Positions 1 through 14,130 of a stretch of DNA of 64,000 nucleotides are shown here, piece after piece. The notes beneath the pieces are model-generated. The model saw only the letters and a program-made list of their open reading frames with translations. It did no database searches and was not told where the DNA came from. The stretch is from Ralstonia sp. SET104 (GTDB lineage: Bacteria; Pseudomonadota; Gammaproteobacteria; Burkholderiales; Burkholderiaceae), in contig NZ_BHVX01000002.1 in the NCBI RefSeq assembly GCF_003851545.1, forward strand, positions 361,601 to 425,600, in the 5' to 3' direction. The position numbers and the translations under genes are program-made. Each line of letters starts with the position of its first letter. Position 1 is the stretch's first letter.

Positions 1-833
1 GCCTGACTGCCGAACGCGCCCAACAACCGCTGCGCGATCGCATTACCGAGCTGCAATTGAAGGAGCAGGCCGCACGCTTGAATCAGGAGCAGTTCACCGA
101 GCAGCTCAGCGCCGCCAGCGTGGACGAAGCTGCATTGGCCGAACGCCTGACGGGCGATCTGAAGCCTTCGTACCTGCAGGGCGAAGTCACGCGCATCAAC
201 AACGCCATCAACGCGTTGGGCCCGGTCAACATGGCCGCGCTCGACGAGCTGGCCGCGGCGCGCGAGCGCAAGGGTTTCCTCGATGCGCAGTCGGCCGATT
301 TGACTGACGCCATCACCACGCTGGAAGACGCTATCCGCAAGATCGACCAGGAAACGCGTGCGTTGCTGCAAGGCACGTTCGACCAGGTCAACTATCACTT
401 TGGCGAGCTGTTCCCGACGCTGTTCGGTGGCGGTCAGGCCAAGCTGATGATGACTGGCGAAGAGATTCTCGATGCGGGCGTGCAGGTGATGGCGCAGCCG
501 CCGGGCAAGAAGAACTCGACCATCCATCTGCTGTCGGGTGGCGAAAAAGCGCTGACTGCCATTGCACTGGTGTTTGCAATGTTCCAGTTGAACCCGGCTC
601 CGTTCTGCTTGCTCGACGAGGTGGACGCGCCGCTGGATGACGCCAACACTGAACGCTACGCCAACATGGTCAAGCGCATGTCTGACAAGACCCAATTCGT
701 TTTTATTTCTCACAACAAGATTGCGATGGAAATGGCACAACAGCTTATCGGTGTGACCATGCAGGAACAAGGTGTGTCCCGGATCGTGGCGGTGGATATG
801 GATGCCGCGCTGACCATGGCGGAGGCTGCGTAA
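1..833 (+). CDS. smc: Chromosome partition protein SMC, C-terminal part (5' end outside window)
   Basis: This is the C-terminal end of the SMC ATPase that organises and segregates the chromosome with ScpA/ScpB. The frame is open from base 3, so the gene is cut by the window edge and a TTG at 57 is internal. The visible part is the end of the coiled coil followed by the ATPase head half: the ABC signature LSGGEKALTAIAL, the Walker B stretch CLLDEVDAPLDDAN, and the switch histidine region FVFISHNK. The ending MDAALTMAEAA abuts zipA, whose ATG follows the stop directly. The smc-zipA-ligA order is typical of Burkholderiales. The family call is certain; length and start cannot be judged here. Confidence 0.95.
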   Translation, partial: LTAERAQQPLRDRITELQLKEQAARLNQEQFTEQLSAASVDEAALAERLTGDLKPSYLQGEVTRINNAINALGPVNMAALDELAAARERKGFLDAQSADLTDAITTLEDAIRKIDQETRALLQGTFDQVNYHFGELFPTLFGGGQAKLMMTGEEILDAGVQVMAQPPGKKNSTIHLLSGGEKALTAIALVFAMFQLNPAPFCLLDEVDAPLDDANTERYANMVKRMSDKTQFVFISHNKIAMEMAQQLIGVTMQEQGVSRIVAVDMDAALTMAEAA

Positions 834-5040
<4,207 letters not shown>

Positions 5041-5108
5041 TCGGCACTGCGGGGGCGCCGCACCCGCGGGGGCGGGTGGGCGTGTGCTTCATCCACCACG
5101 GAGACGAT

Positions 5109-6230
5109 ATGAATCGCGATGGTTTGATGAGCTGGCGCCGGTTGGCGCTTGGGGTCGCTATGATGGCGATGCTGGGGTTGGCTGCATGCGCGGGGCCGCA
5201 GGCACCGGAAACGACCGCAGCCGCGCCGGCCGCCCAGAAGCCTCAGGGCCCGGTCTGGCAACGCGTGCGTCTGGGCGCCGATGCCGTGGCCTACGATTTC
5301 CCCGTCTACGCCAACCATCCGCTCGATGGCGATCTGAGCGGCATCCGCGAAGTCGTATTCATGCAGCACGGCCTGCAGCGCAATGGCAACGACTACTACA
5401 CTGCTGGCGCCGATCTGCTTCAGGCCAGCGGCCGCAATCCCGACGAAGTCTTGCTGATTGCGCCGAACTTTCCCGGTACGCCCGATGAGGGTAAGGGTTT
5501 CGACGGTATGCCGGTATGGTCGGTGGATGGCTGGATCGGCGGTTTCAACGCTTCGAATGCGCCATACACAGGCCTGAGCTCGCTCAAGGTGCTGGATGAT
5601 CTGATCGGCTACGTAACCGACCCGGCGCGTGCGCCCAACGTGAAGCGCGTTACCGTGGCAGGCCATTCGGGCGGCGGTCAGATCGTGCAACGCTACGCTG
5701 CGCTCAACAACGTGGACGAGGCCATTCGCGAGCGCGGCATCGACCTGCGCTACGTCATTGCCAACCCGTCGTCGTATCTGTACTTCACACCGGAGCGTCC
5801 GCACGGCAAGGGCTTCGCACGCTACAGCACCGGCATCTGCCCCGACTACGACCATTACAAGTACGGCATGGTCGACATGGTTCCGTATGCCGCCGGCAAG
5901 ACTGGCCGACAACTGTTCAACCGCTTCGCGCAGCGCCACGTGACCTACCTGGCTGGCACGAGCGACAACGATCCGAACCACCGCGTGCTCGACAAGCTCT
6001 GCGGTGCCGAGGCCGAGGGCCCGACGCGCCTGGATCGCGCACGCAACTATTGGCGCTACGAGCACCACATGGCGGGGCGCAGGCGCGTCAACCATCAGGC
6101 GCACGAAGTGGTTGGCGTGGGCCACGATCAGGCAAAGATGTTCAGCTCGCGCTGCGGCGCGCAAGCCGTATTCGGCATGCCGGCATCGGCCAACACCACG
6201 GGTGCAGCCTGCCAGGCCCCGCATCTGTAA
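5109..6230 (+). CDS. Probable secreted alpha/beta-hydrolase lipoprotein
   Basis: A 373-residue protein whose start is fixed by a GGAG sequence 6 bases before the ATG and by the signal that follows. The N-terminus is a lipoprotein signal peptide ending in the lipobox LAAC. The body has an alpha/beta-hydrolase nucleophile elbow, VTVAGHSGGGQIVQRY, so it is probably a serine esterase or peptidase of unknown substrate, anchored in a membrane facing the periplasm. It stands alone between def and a bidirectional terminator. A longer in-frame extension upstream would remove the signal peptide and is not favoured. Confidence 0.75.
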   Translation: MNRDGLMSWRRLALGVAMMAMLGLAACAGPQAPETTAAAPAAQKPQGPVWQRVRLGADAVAYDFPVYANHPLDGDLSGIREVVFMQHGLQRNGNDYYTAGADLLQASGRNPDEVLLIAPNFPGTPDEGKGFDGMPVWSVDGWIGGFNASNAPYTGLSSLKVLDDLIGYVTDPARAPNVKRVTVAGHSGGGQIVQRYAALNNVDEAIRERGIDLRYVIANPSSYLYFTPERPHGKGFARYSTGICPDYDHYKYGMVDMVPYAAGKTGRQLFNRFAQRHVTYLAGTSDNDPNHRVLDKLCGAEAEGPTRLDRARNYWRYEHHMAGRRRVNHQAHEVVGVGHDQAKMFSSRCGAQAVFGMPASANTTGAACQAPHL

Positions 6231-6246
6231 TCTAAGCGGCAAGCAC

Positions 6247-6288
6247 AAAAAAACCGGTCAGCGCGCAATGCGTTGACCGGTTTTTTTG
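6247..6288. terminator. Bidirectional rho-independent terminator
   Basis: A near-perfect inverted repeat of A-rich arm plus ACCGGTCA, a short loop, then TGACCGGT and a T run. It sits between the convergent lipoprotein gene and pseudouridine synthase gene and has an A run on one side and a T run on the other, so it can end transcripts from both directions. Confidence 0.9.
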
Positions 6289-6306
6289 TTGGGGGCAGGG
6301 CCTGCC

Positions 6307-8091
6307 TCAGAACTTCTCGAACGGCCCCAGGAAGCGCCACTGACCGACCGGCAGGTCGCCCAGCACGATGCTGCCCATGCGGATGCGCTTAAGGCCCACC
6401 ACATCCAGACCCACCTGTTCGCACATGCGGCGGATCTGACGCTTCTTGCCTTCGCGCAGCACAAAGCGCAACTGCTCTTCGTTCTGCCAGCTCACCTTTG
6501 CGGGCTTGAGTTGTTCGCCATCGAGCGACAGGCCAAAGCGCAGCTTCTCCATCAGCTCTTCCGGGAAGACCTTGGAGATGTCGCGCTCAACCAGCCCATC
6601 CGGCGAATCCCACACCACACGCACCAGGTATTCCTTCTCAACGGTCGAATCCTCGCCGATCAGGTGGCGTGCCACGCGGCCGTCTTGCGTCAACACCAGC
6701 AAGCCGGTGGAGTCGATATCGAGTCGACCGGCGGGTGCCAATGCCTTGCGCTGCCACGGCGCAAAGCGCTTGCGCGTCGGGTCTGCCTCCCACTGGTTTT
6801 CCGGCACAAACAGCGAAACGGCCGGCTGGTAACCGTCTTCCGCCTGACCCGATACGTAGCCGACCGGCTTGTGCATCAGCACGGTCACGCGCTCGCCCTG
6901 CTCAGAGCGCGCCGACTGATGGATTTCGATGATCGCATCCGGTTTGACGCGTGAACCCAGTTCGGTGACCGGCTCGCCGTCCACCAGCACCCAGCCGCGC
7001 GGGATCCACTCATCGGCCTCGCGGCGCGAGCACAGACCCAGCTCGGACATGCGCTTGGACAGGCGTACCAGCCCGGCCGAGTCGGTTTGCGGCGCCTGGT
7101 GCGGTGCCTGCTCTTCGGCCCGGCGCGGAGCGCGTTCCTCGCGTTCACGCTCGGGCCGTTGCGGACGTGCAGGACGATCTTCGAAACGACGCGGTGGACG
7201 GTCGTTTTCAAAGCGTCGCGGCGGGCGTTCATCATCAAAGCGTCGCGGGGGGCGTTGGTCGCCATCACGACGCGGCGCGCGCTGATCGTCGCCATAGCGT
7301 CGCGGGCGCTCGTCATCGAAACGACGGGGCGGGCGCTGATCGTCGCCGAACCTGCGTGGCGGGCGTTCATCATCAAAGCGACGCGGAGGACGTTGGTCGC
7401 CGTCCCGACGCGGCGCGCGCTGATCGTCGCCATAGCGTCGCGGGCGCTCGTCGTCGAATCGACGCGGCGCGCGCTGATCGTCGCCGAACTTGCGTGGCGG
7501 ACGCTCGTCATCGAAACGACGCGGAGGACGTTGGTCGCCATCCCGACGCGGCGCGCGCTGATCGTCGCCATAGCGGCGCGGACGCTCGTCGTCGAATCGG
7601 CGAGGCGGGCGCTGATCGTCGCCGAACCTGCGCGGTGGACGCTCATCGTCAAACCGGCGCGGCGGGCGGTCTTCGTCGAAACGGCGAGGCGGGCGATCTT
7701 CGAGGCGTCGTGGGGGGCGCTGATCGTCGTTGAATCGGCGTGGCGGGCGCTCGTCATCAAAGCGCCGGGGCGGGCGATCACCTTGCACGCGTCGCGGTTT
7801 GGCGTCGCGCGTTTGACCCTCATCGTCGCGGCGCGGCGGGCGTGCTGGGCGCGGCGGCTTACCGGCACCTTCCTCCGGCTTGGGGCGACGCTGCGATGGG
7901 CGCAGCGGCTGGCGTTCGCGGTTCAGGTCGGACGAGCGCAGTGGCTTGCCGGTCGAACGCACGGCATTGCCTTCGTCGTCGCGGCGCACGCCGAGCGTGG
8001 CGCGCTTGCCCGGACGGGTGGCGCGCTGAGTCGGGTCGCTGGCGCCGCGCTTGCCGTCGTCGCCGGGGAAATCATCGGAATCGGTAGTCAT
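6307..8091 (-). CDS. RluF-like 23S rRNA pseudouridine synthase with long Arg/Pro/Asp repeat arm
   Basis: A 594-residue protein; the start MTTDSDDFPGD is preferred, though an in-frame ATG at 8136 overlapping glnD is possible. The C-terminal third is an RsuA/RluB/E/F-type pseudouridine synthase. An S4 RNA-binding domain (LSKRMSELGLCSRREAD) precedes the catalytic motif GRLDIDSTGLLVLTQDG and the RQIRRMCE motif. The KEYLV segment and the ending resemble RluF more than RluB. The N-terminal 340 residues are low complexity, built of RPPRRFDDE-type units, and should bind RNA or form a disordered basic tail. The family modifies a uridine in 23S rRNA; which one here is inferred. Confidence 0.85.
   Translation of the reverse strand: MTTDSDDFPGDDGKRGASDPTQRATRPGKRATLGVRRDDEGNAVRSTGKPLRSSDLNRERQPLRPSQRRPKPEEGAGKPPRPARPPRRDDEGQTRDAKPRRVQGDRPPRRFDDERPPRRFNDDQRPPRRLEDRPPRRFDEDRPPRRFDDERPPRRFGDDQRPPRRFDDERPRRYGDDQRAPRRDGDQRPPRRFDDERPPRKFGDDQRAPRRFDDERPRRYGDDQRAPRRDGDQRPPRRFDDERPPRRFGDDQRPPRRFDDERPRRYGDDQRAPRRDGDQRPPRRFDDERPPRRFENDRPPRRFEDRPARPQRPEREREERAPRRAEEQAPHQAPQTDSAGLVRLSKRMSELGLCSRREADEWIPRGWVLVDGEPVTELGSRVKPDAIIEIHQSARSEQGERVTVLMHKPVGYVSGQAEDGYQPAVSLFVPENQWEADPTRKRFAPWQRKALAPAGRLDIDSTGLLVLTQDGRVARHLIGEDSTVEKEYLVRVVWDSPDGLVERDISKVFPEELMEKLRFGLSLDGEQLKPAKVSWQNEEQLRFVLREGKKRQIRRMCEQVGLDVVGLKRIRMGSIVLGDLPVGQWRFLGPFEKF
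7255..7668 (-). repeat. Three tandem 138-bp higher-order repeats inside the pseudouridine synthase gene
   Basis: Each 138-bp unit encodes 46 residues made of five shorter modules of 9 or 10 residues: RPPRRFDDE, RPPRRFGDDQ, RPPRRFDDE, RPRRYGDDQ, RAPRRDGDQ. Units 1 and 3 are identical at protein level. Unit 2 differs by two residues (K for R, A for P). A partial unit follows. The repeat is in frame (138 is divisible by 3), so copy-number change would not break the gene. Confidence 0.9.
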
Positions 8092-8116
8092 GAATCTAGA
8101 CCGGTAAGGCTGGCGC

Positions 8117-10702
8117 TCAGATGGCGAGCGCATCAAGCAGCTCGCTTTCGAGTTCGAGCTGCAGTTTGTTGTCCTGGGTCAGGCGGGTGCCGTCGACCAG
8201 GAAGATGTCTTCCACGCGCTCGCCGAGCGTGTTGATGCGCGCGGTGTGTACCGACACGCGACGGTGTGCGAGCACGCGGGCAATGGCATAAAGCAGACCG
8301 GTGCGGTCTGTTGCAGAAATCGACAGCAGGTAATACTGGCCGCGCTCATCCGCCCGCAGATCGACGCGCGGCTTGATCGGGAAGCTGCGCGACTGGCGCG
8401 AGATGCGTCCGCGCGGCGGTTCGGGCAGGGCGGTTTCGCGCGAAATCTGCTCGGCCAGTTCGTGCTCGACCAGCGTGATGATGTCGCGGTAATGGCCGGG
8501 TTCCACCAGGCCGCTGCTTGGGTCGGCCACCTGGAAGGTGTCGAGCGCGTAGCCGTGCTTGGTGGTGTGGATCTTAGCGTCCAGAATCGTCAGGCTCTTG
8601 CGCTCGAAGTAGCCGCAGATACGCGCGAAAAGATCGGGCCGGTCGGGCGAGTACACCGCCACCTGCAAGCCGACGCCCGCTGGTGAGATACGCGCACGCA
8701 CGATCGGGATCGTCGTGTCGACGCGGTTATAGAAGTGCCGCGTGAACCAGGCGATGTCGCGTGCGTCGTGGCGCAGGAACACGCCCACGTCGAGCTGCTT
8801 CCACAGCGCTGCGTGCGCGGTGTCATCCAGCGCGGCCAGGCGCAGCAGCGCGCGGGCCTCTTCCTTGCGGCCTTCGAGCACGGCGTGCGGATCGGTGGTG
8901 GCGCCGCCCAGTACACGTAGCGTCATGCGGTACAGGTCTTCAAGCAGCTTGCCCTTCCAGGCGTTCCACACCTTCGGGCTGGTACCGCGAATATCGGCGA
9001 CCGTCAGCAGATACAGCGCGGTCAACCGACGTTCGGTGCTGACCAGATCGGCAAAGCGGCGAATGACCTCCGGATCGCCCAAGTCCTGCTTTTGCGCAAC
9101 CTGGCTCATGGTCAGGTGGTGCTCGACCAGCCAGACGATGAGGTCGGCGTCTTCCTTTGCGATGCCGTGTTCCTTGCAGAAGCGCCGGGCGTCAGACATG
9201 CCGAGCACGGAGTGATCGCCGCCGCGGCCCTTCGCAATGTCGTGGAACAGCGCCGCCACGGTCAGTACCCACGGCTTGTCGAAGTTCGCCATCAATTGGC
9301 TGCAGAACGGGAACTCGTGCGTGTGCTCGACGATGGCAAAGCGCCGGATATTGCGCACCACCATCAGGATGTGCTGATCCACCGTGTAGACGTGGAACAG
9401 GTCGTGCTGCATCTGCCCGACTATGCGGCGAAAATTGACCAGGTAGCGGCCAAGGACGCTGGTCTGGTTCATCAGTCGCAGCGCGTGCGTAATGCCCTGC
9501 GGCTGTTGCAGGATCGAGAGGAAAAGCGCGCGATTGGACGGGTCCTTGCGCCACTTGGCGTCCATTAGCGTGCGGGCGTTGTAGAGCGCGCGAAGCGTGC
9601 TGGCCGCCAGGCCTTTGATGCCGCGCGTCTGTTCGTACAGCAGGAACGTTTCGAGAATCGCCGTCGGCTCGCGCTGGTAGAGATCGGCGTCTGCAATTTC
9701 GAGCATGCCTTGCCGCTCGACAAAGCGCTCGTTGATCTTGCGCGTGATATCCAGCTCGCTCGGGAACAGTCGCGCCTCGATGTTCTGCAGCACCACGGTG
9801 TTGAGCTGCGTGACCGCCTTGGCCACCCAGTAATAGCGGCGCATGAGCTGTTCGCTGGCACGCTTGGCGGCGGTCGGGCGGTAGCCGAAGGACTCCGCCA
9901 ACTGTGTCTGCAGGTCAAAGACCAGTACGTCCTGGCGACGCCCCGCCAGCAGATGCAGGCGCGCCCGTACGGTCTTGAGCAGGCGCTCGTTGCTCACCAG
10001 TTCCTGTGCTTCACGGCGCGTGAGCAGGCCATTGGCAAGCAGCTCGTTCCAGCTCGAGCCAAAGCCCGCTGCGCGCGTCATCCACAGAATCACCTGCAGA
10101 TCGCGCAGGCCACCGGGGCTTTCTTTGCAGTTCGGCTCGAGCGAGTAGGGCGTATCTTGGTACTTGGCGTGCCGCTGGCGCATTTCCAGCAGCTTCGACT
10201 GGAAGAAATCGGCGGCGTCCAGATGGCCCTGATAATGCGTCTCGAACGTGCGGTACAAGCCTTCATCGCCAGTCAGCAGACGCGCTTCCAGCAACGAGGT
10301 GCGCACCGTCACGTCCTGCCCGGCTTCCTTGATGCACTCGTCTACCGTGCGCACTGACGAGCCGATGTCCAGCCCCATGTCCCAGCAGCGGCCGATGAAG
10401 GCCTCCAGTCGAGCCTCCAGCGCTTTATCCGCGACGCGCGGCAGCAACAGGAGGATATCGACGTCGGAATGCGGAAACAGCTCACCGCGCCCGTAGCCGC
10501 CTACGGCGATCAGCGCGCAGTCGGCCGGCATCTGCTCTTCTTGCCAGAGCTGTACCAGCGCGCGGTCTACCGCACGGGCCAGCTTTGTCACCAGTTGCTG
10601 AACGTTGGCGTGCTGGTCGAACTGCGCGAACAGGTGCGTGCGCTCAGCCTTGAGGGCGTCGCGCGGATGGGCTTCTTCGGCAGGAGCGGCGGCGGAGTGC
10701 AT
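8117..10702 (-). CDS. glnD: Bifunctional uridylyltransferase/uridylyl-removing enzyme GlnD
   Basis: An 861-residue nitrogen sensor that uridylylates PII proteins when glutamine is low and de-uridylylates them when it is high. The nucleotidyltransferase motif [15 protein letters not shown], an HD-type metal site ([13 protein letters not shown]) and two C-terminal ACT domains appear in the family order. The start at 10702 ([12 protein letters not shown]) is preferred over a longer frame from 10750, because the longer start would lie in a perfect hairpin at 10722-10747. It follows map on the same strand. The stop is 25 bases from the downstream pseudouridine synthase start. Confidence 0.95.
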   Translation of the reverse strand: MHSAAAPAEEAHPRDALKAERTHLFAQFDQHANVQQLVTKLARAVDRALVQLWQEEQMPADCALIAVGGYGRGELFPHSDVDILLLLPRVADKALEARLEAFIGRCWDMGLDIGSSVRTVDECIKEAGQDVTVRTSLLEARLLTGDEGLYRTFETHYQGHLDAADFFQSKLLEMRQRHAKYQDTPYSLEPNCKESPGGLRDLQVILWMTRAAGFGSSWNELLANGLLTRREAQELVSNERLLKTVRARLHLLAGRRQDVLVFDLQTQLAESFGYRPTAAKRASEQLMRRYYWVAKAVTQLNTVVLQNIEARLFPSELDITRKINERFVERQGMLEIADADLYQREPTAILETFLLYEQTRGIKGLAASTLRALYNARTLMDAKWRKDPSNRALFLSILQQPQGITHALRLMNQTSVLGRYLVNFRRIVGQMQHDLFHVYTVDQHILMVVRNIRRFAIVEHTHEFPFCSQLMANFDKPWVLTVAALFHDIAKGRGGDHSVLGMSDARRFCKEHGIAKEDADLIVWLVEHHLTMSQVAQKQDLGDPEVIRRFADLVSTERRLTALYLLTVADIRGTSPKVWNAWKGKLLEDLYRMTLRVLGGATTDPHAVLEGRKEEARALLRLAALDDTAHAALWKQLDVGVFLRHDARDIAWFTRHFYNRVDTTIPIVRARISPAGVGLQVAVYSPDRPDLFARICGYFERKSLTILDAKIHTTKHGYALDTFQVADPSSGLVEPGHYRDIITLVEHELAEQISRETALPEPPRGRISRQSRSFPIKPRVDLRADERGQYYLLSISATDRTGLLYAIARVLAHRRVSVHTARINTLGERVEDIFLVDGTRLTQDNKLQLELESELLDALAI

Positions 10703-10721
10703 GAGCGGAGCGTGAATGAAA

Positions 10722-10747
10722 CAGCGACCGGAACGAGCCGGTCGCTG
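10722..10747 (-). terminator. Perfect 10-bp hairpin between map and glnD
   Basis: Read on the minus strand the arms CAGCGACCGG and CCGGTCGCTG pair perfectly around a 6-base loop and are followed by GTTTCATTC just before the glnD ATG. The short T run makes it an attenuator-like or weak terminator. It also excludes the longer glnD start. Confidence 0.65.
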
Positions 10748-10820
10748 CAAGAGTTGAGCCGATGCAGGGCGAGATCGGAGCGACGTTGCCGCCGCTGCCT
10801 GTGCGGCTCGCCCGCGAGGA

Positions 10821-11645
10821 TCAGGCCGTGGCCGGCGCGCCTTCGTGTACGAATTCCGGTGCCGGTGGCGTCAGCGCTGACACGGTCAGCACTTCGTGGC
10901 CGGTTTCCGTCACCAGAAGGGTGTGCTCCCACTGCGCCGACAGGCTGCGGTCGCGCGTCTTGACAGTCCACTGATCGGGCATCGTGCGGATGTCGCGCTT
11001 GCCCGCGTTGATCATCGGTTCGATCGTGAAGATCATGCCGGCCTTGAGTTCCATGCCGGTGCCCGGGCGGCCGTAATGCAGGATCTGCGGGTCAGCATGG
11101 AAGACCTTGCCGATGCCGTGGCCGCAGTATTCACGCACCACGCTGTAGCCAGCGGCTTCGGCATGCTGCTGAATCACATGGCCGATATCGCCGAGGCGAG
11201 CACCCGGGCGCACTGCGGCAATACCCTTCCACATGCACTCGAACGTCACTTGCGTCAGGCGTTTGGCCAGGATTGAGCCTTCCCCGACAATGAAGGTGCG
11301 GCTGGTGTCGCCGTAATAGCCTTCCTTGGTAATGACGGTGATATCCAGGTTGACGATGTCGCCATTCTTGAGCGCCTTGTCGCCCGGGATGCCGTGGCAG
11401 ATCACGTCGTTGACCGACGTGCAGATCGCGCCAGGGAAGGGCGGGTAGCCAGGGGGCGCATAGTTCAGAGGCGCCGGTACGGTGCCTTGCACGTCACGCA
11501 TGTAGGCATGGCACAACGCGTTCAGCTTGCCCGTGGTCACGCCGGGCGTCACAAACGGAGTGATGTAATCCAGAACTTCGGACGCAAGCCGGCAGGCTAC
11601 GCGCATTTGCGCAATGTCTTCGGCGGTGTGAATGGTAACGGCCAT
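10821..11645 (-). CDS. map: Methionine aminopeptidase type I
   Basis: A 274-residue metalloprotease that removes the initiator methionine after deformylation. The five metal ligands of the M24 fold are visible in order: Asp in NLDITV, Asp in GDTSRTF, His in EYCGHGIG, Glu in FTIEPM, and Glu in EHTLLVT. The length matches type Ia enzymes. It is divergent from rpsB across a 304-base gap, the usual arrangement in proteobacteria, and is followed by glnD. Confidence 0.96.
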   Translation of the reverse strand: MAVTIHTAEDIAQMRVACRLASEVLDYITPFVTPGVTTGKLNALCHAYMRDVQGTVPAPLNYAPPGYPPFPGAICTSVNDVICHGIPGDKALKNGDIVNLDITVITKEGYYGDTSRTFIVGEGSILAKRLTQVTFECMWKGIAAVRPGARLGDIGHVIQQHAEAAGYSVVREYCGHGIGKVFHADPQILHYGRPGTGMELKAGMIFTIEPMINAGKRDIRTMPDQWTVKTRDRSLSAQWEHTLLVTETGHEVLTVSALTPPAPEFVHEGAPATA

Positions 11646-11786
11646 GCTGTGACTCTTTCTGCACGCAAGCGCGCGAGGCGCCGCGTCGTGACTAAAGCCT
11701 GAATTATCGCACCAAAGCGCCCCGGCCGGGGTTTTCGGGCGCCCAATGCTGGCGCCGGCCCGTTTGTCGCGGAGGCTCGGAAGGTC

Positions 11787-11949
11787 TTGAGTTGATTGGG
11801 TTTTTGCCGCTATAATCGCAGGCTAAGCAGTCGCTGGCCGTATGGTCGGCGGCGCTTGAAATCGCGAGCCGCTTCACCGCGGGTGTCCTCCGTACCGCAT
11901 GCGAAGGATGTCTGAGGCGGCTTTAGACCTAACCCGACTGGAGAATTTC
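11787..11949 (+). promoter_or_regulatory. rpsB promoter and 5' leader
   Basis: A TTGAGT sequence at 11787-11792 and a perfect TATAAT at 11811-11816 are 18 bases apart, giving a start near 11823 and a leader of about 127 bases before the rpsB ATG. In other proteobacteria S2 represses its own operon through the leader, and this leader could do so. I could not fold it reliably. The rest of the map-rpsB gap (11646-11786) shows nothing clear. Confidence 0.75.
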
Positions 11950-12693
11950 ATGTCCGTGACCATGCGCGAAATGCTGGAAGCCGGTGTCCACTTTGGCCAC
12001 CAGACCCGCTTCTGGAACCCCAAGATGGCCCCCTTCATTTTCGGCCATCGCAACAAGATTCACATCATCAACCTGGAAAAGACGCTGCCGATGTACCAGG
12101 ACGCACTGAAGTACGTGCGCCAGCTGGCAGCCAACCGGGGCACCATTCTGTTCGTCGGCACGAAGCGTCAGTCGCGCGAGATCCTGGCTGAAGAAGCCGC
12201 TCGTGCAGGTATGCCGTTCGTCGACAGCCGCTGGCTCGGCGGTATGCTGACCAACTTCAAGACGGTCAAGACCTCGATCAAGCGCCTGAAAGACATGGAA
12301 GTCGCCAAGGAAGCCGGTGCGACTGAAACCATGAGCAAGAAAGAAGCGCTGATGTTCGAGCGCGAAATGGACAAGCTGGTGAAGTCCATTGGCGGCATCA
12401 AGGACATGGGCGGCATTCCGGACGCCATCTTCGTGGTTGACGTTGGCTACCACAAGATTGCCGTGACCGAAGCTGCCAAGCTGGGCATTCCGGTGATCGG
12501 CGTGGTTGACACGAATCACTCGCCGGAAGGCATCGACTACGTCATTCCGGGTAACGACGACTCGAGCAAGGCTGTTGCACTGTACGTGCGCGGCGTGGCT
12601 GACGCGATCCTGGAAGGCCGCGCCAACGCGGTCCAGGAAGTGGTCGAAGCCGCTCGCGGCGGCGACGACTTCGTCGAAGTTCAGGAAGGCTAA
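11950..12693 (+). CDS. rpsB: Small ribosomal subunit protein uS2
   Basis: A 247-residue S2 protein starting [18 protein letters not shown], preceded by CTGGAG 6 bases before the ATG. The longer upstream frame lacks family similarity. It contains the characteristic stretches [25 protein letters not shown] and [13 protein letters not shown]2 binds late to the 30S subunit on the solvent side near S1. It heads the rpsB-tsf-pyrH-frr run. Confidence 0.98.
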   Translation: MSVTMREMLEAGVHFGHQTRFWNPKMAPFIFGHRNKIHIINLEKTLPMYQDALKYVRQLAANRGTILFVGTKRQSREILAEEAARAGMPFVDSRWLGGMLTNFKTVKTSIKRLKDMEVAKEAGATETMSKKEALMFEREMDKLVKSIGGIKDMGGIPDAIFVVDVGYHKIAVTEAAKLGIPVIGVVDTNHSPEGIDYVIPGNDDSSKAVALYVRGVADAILEGRANAVQEVVEAARGGDDFVEVQEG

Positions 12694-12782
12694 AACACAA
12701 GAAGGCGTGCGCCCGCCGCTTGACTGCGCGGGACGCGTGCCAGGCTGCGCCGGGTGCAACGCATCCGGATCGATGGCCAGAC

Positions 12783-12812
12783 AGGGGCGCGTAACGAACG
12801 CCCCTTTTTTTT
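12783..12812 (+). terminator. Terminator/attenuator between rpsB and tsf
   Basis: The arms AGGGGCG and CGCCCCT enclose a 9-base loop and run into eight T residues. It probably reduces read-through so that S2 and EF-Ts are made in different amounts. Confidence 0.8.
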
Positions 12813-12956
12813 GAAATTTGTCATGCGGATGCCCCATGCGCGTCGTATTTCGTGGGGCGGCCGGATGGAACCCGGACGACAGGCCGGCGTGAGGCGAAGA
12901 CGCAAAGACGGATTCAGCACGCGACCGGACGACGATCTGAAACAAGGAGCATGAGA

Positions 12957-13835
12957 ATGGCGGCAATTACCGCAAGCATGGTTGCAGAACTGCGCGCGAA
13001 GACCGACGCGCCGATGATGGAATGCAAGAAGGCCCTGACCGAAGCCGAAGGCAATCTGGAAAAGGCTGAAGAAATCCTGCGCGTGAAGCTGGGCAACAAG
13101 GCTGGCAAGGCTTCGAGCCGCGTCACCGCTGAGGGCGTGGTCGCAGCATTCGTCGACGGCACCACTGGCGCCCTGGTCGAAGTGAACTGCGAAACCGACT
13201 TCGTCTCGAAGAACGACGATTTCCTGGCGTTCACCAACGACGTTGCCAAGCTGATTGCTCAGAAGAACCCGGCTGACGTGGCTGCCCTGTCGGCCCTGTC
13301 GATTGGCGACGAAACGGTTGAAGCCGTGCGCACGCGCCTGATCGGCAAGATCGGCGAGAACATGACGATCCGCCGCTTCCAGCGTTTCGAGGGCACCCAG
13401 CTGACTTCGTACCTGCACGGCACCCGCATTGGCGTGATGGTGGCGTTCGAGGGCAACGAAGTGGCAGCCAAGGACGCTGCAATGCAGGCTGCCGCCATGA
13501 AGCCGGTGTCGCTTTCGGCTGATGATGTGCCGGCTGAGCTGGTCGCCAAGGAGCGTAGCGTTGCCGAGCAGAAGGCGGCGGAATCGGGCAAGCCGGCTGA
13601 AATCGTTGCCAAGATGGTGGAAGGCAGCGTGCAGAAGTATCTGAAGGAAGTCTCGCTGCTGAATCAGCCGTTCGTGAAGAACGACAAGCAGACCGTTGAG
13701 CAGATGCTCAAGGCTGCCAACACGACCGTGAAGGCTTTCACGTTGTACGTGGTGGGCGAGGGCATCGAGAAGAAGCAAGACGACTTCGCTGCTGAAGTGG
13801 CCGCCCAAGTGGCTGCTGCCAAACAGCAGGCGTAA
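12957..13835 (+). CDS. tsf: Translation elongation factor Ts
   Basis: A 292-residue nucleotide exchange factor for EF-Tu. The start [12 protein letters not shown] has AAGGAG 7 bases upstream; an ATG two codons earlier is less well spaced. The N-terminal UBA-like domain ([16 protein letters not shown]) and the core motif [11 protein letters not shown] that contacts EF-Tu are present. The length equals that of betaproteobacterial EF-Ts. It probably depends on both rpsB read-through and any local promoter. Confidence 0.98.
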   Translation: MAAITASMVAELRAKTDAPMMECKKALTEAEGNLEKAEEILRVKLGNKAGKASSRVTAEGVVAAFVDGTTGALVEVNCETDFVSKNDDFLAFTNDVAKLIAQKNPADVAALSALSIGDETVEAVRTRLIGKIGENMTIRRFQRFEGTQLTSYLHGTRIGVMVAFEGNEVAAKDAAMQAAAMKPVSLSADDVPAELVAKERSVAEQKAAESGKPAEIVAKMVEGSVQKYLKEVSLLNQPFVKNDKQTVEQMLKAANTTVKAFTLYVVGEGIEKKQDDFAAEVAAQVAAAKQQA

Positions 13836-13919
13836 TGCTGCAGCGGCCGCTTCCAATGGTGCCGCAATCGACCCTCCGGCGCAGCCCGGGAGGTGTCGTT
13901 TTCATCATTGGCGCAGCCG

Positions 13920-13961
13920 TATAATGCCGAACAAACAGGGCACCGAAAGGTGCCCTGTTTG
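13920..13961 (+). promoter_or_regulatory. TATAAT box followed directly by a perfect 13-bp hairpin, upstream of pyrH
   Basis: TATAAT lies at 13920-13925 with only a weak -35 (T-rich, about 13899). Seven bases after it begins an inverted repeat with 13-bp perfect arms (13932-13944 and 13949-13961) and a GAAA loop. It can be read as the tsf terminator, as the 5'-terminal hairpin of a pyrH transcript starting near 13932, or as both. Confidence 0.6.
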
Positions 13962-14130
13962 TAGGTGCAGCCTGCTTGCGCGGGCATCGTTGGGGGGGTG
14001 TCTTCTGACGGATTCCGCGCAAGAGGGTTGCGGTATGAGCGAAGTCCCCGCTCCATTCATCGTTGTCGTATCCGCAGCGTTATTTCCCCCTTTCCTGTCT
14101 CCCGTACCAGGAATCGTCACGAGGATATCC

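Noticed and set aside
7255..7668. CRISPR-like array
   Set aside because: The repeats are contiguous, coding and in frame, with no unique spacers.
6885..8235. Long open frames on both strands across the pseudouridine synthase repeat region (6885-7868 minus, 7087-8235 plus)
   Set aside because: They are frame-shifted or antisense readings of the 138-bp repeat; periodic DNA leaves several frames open.
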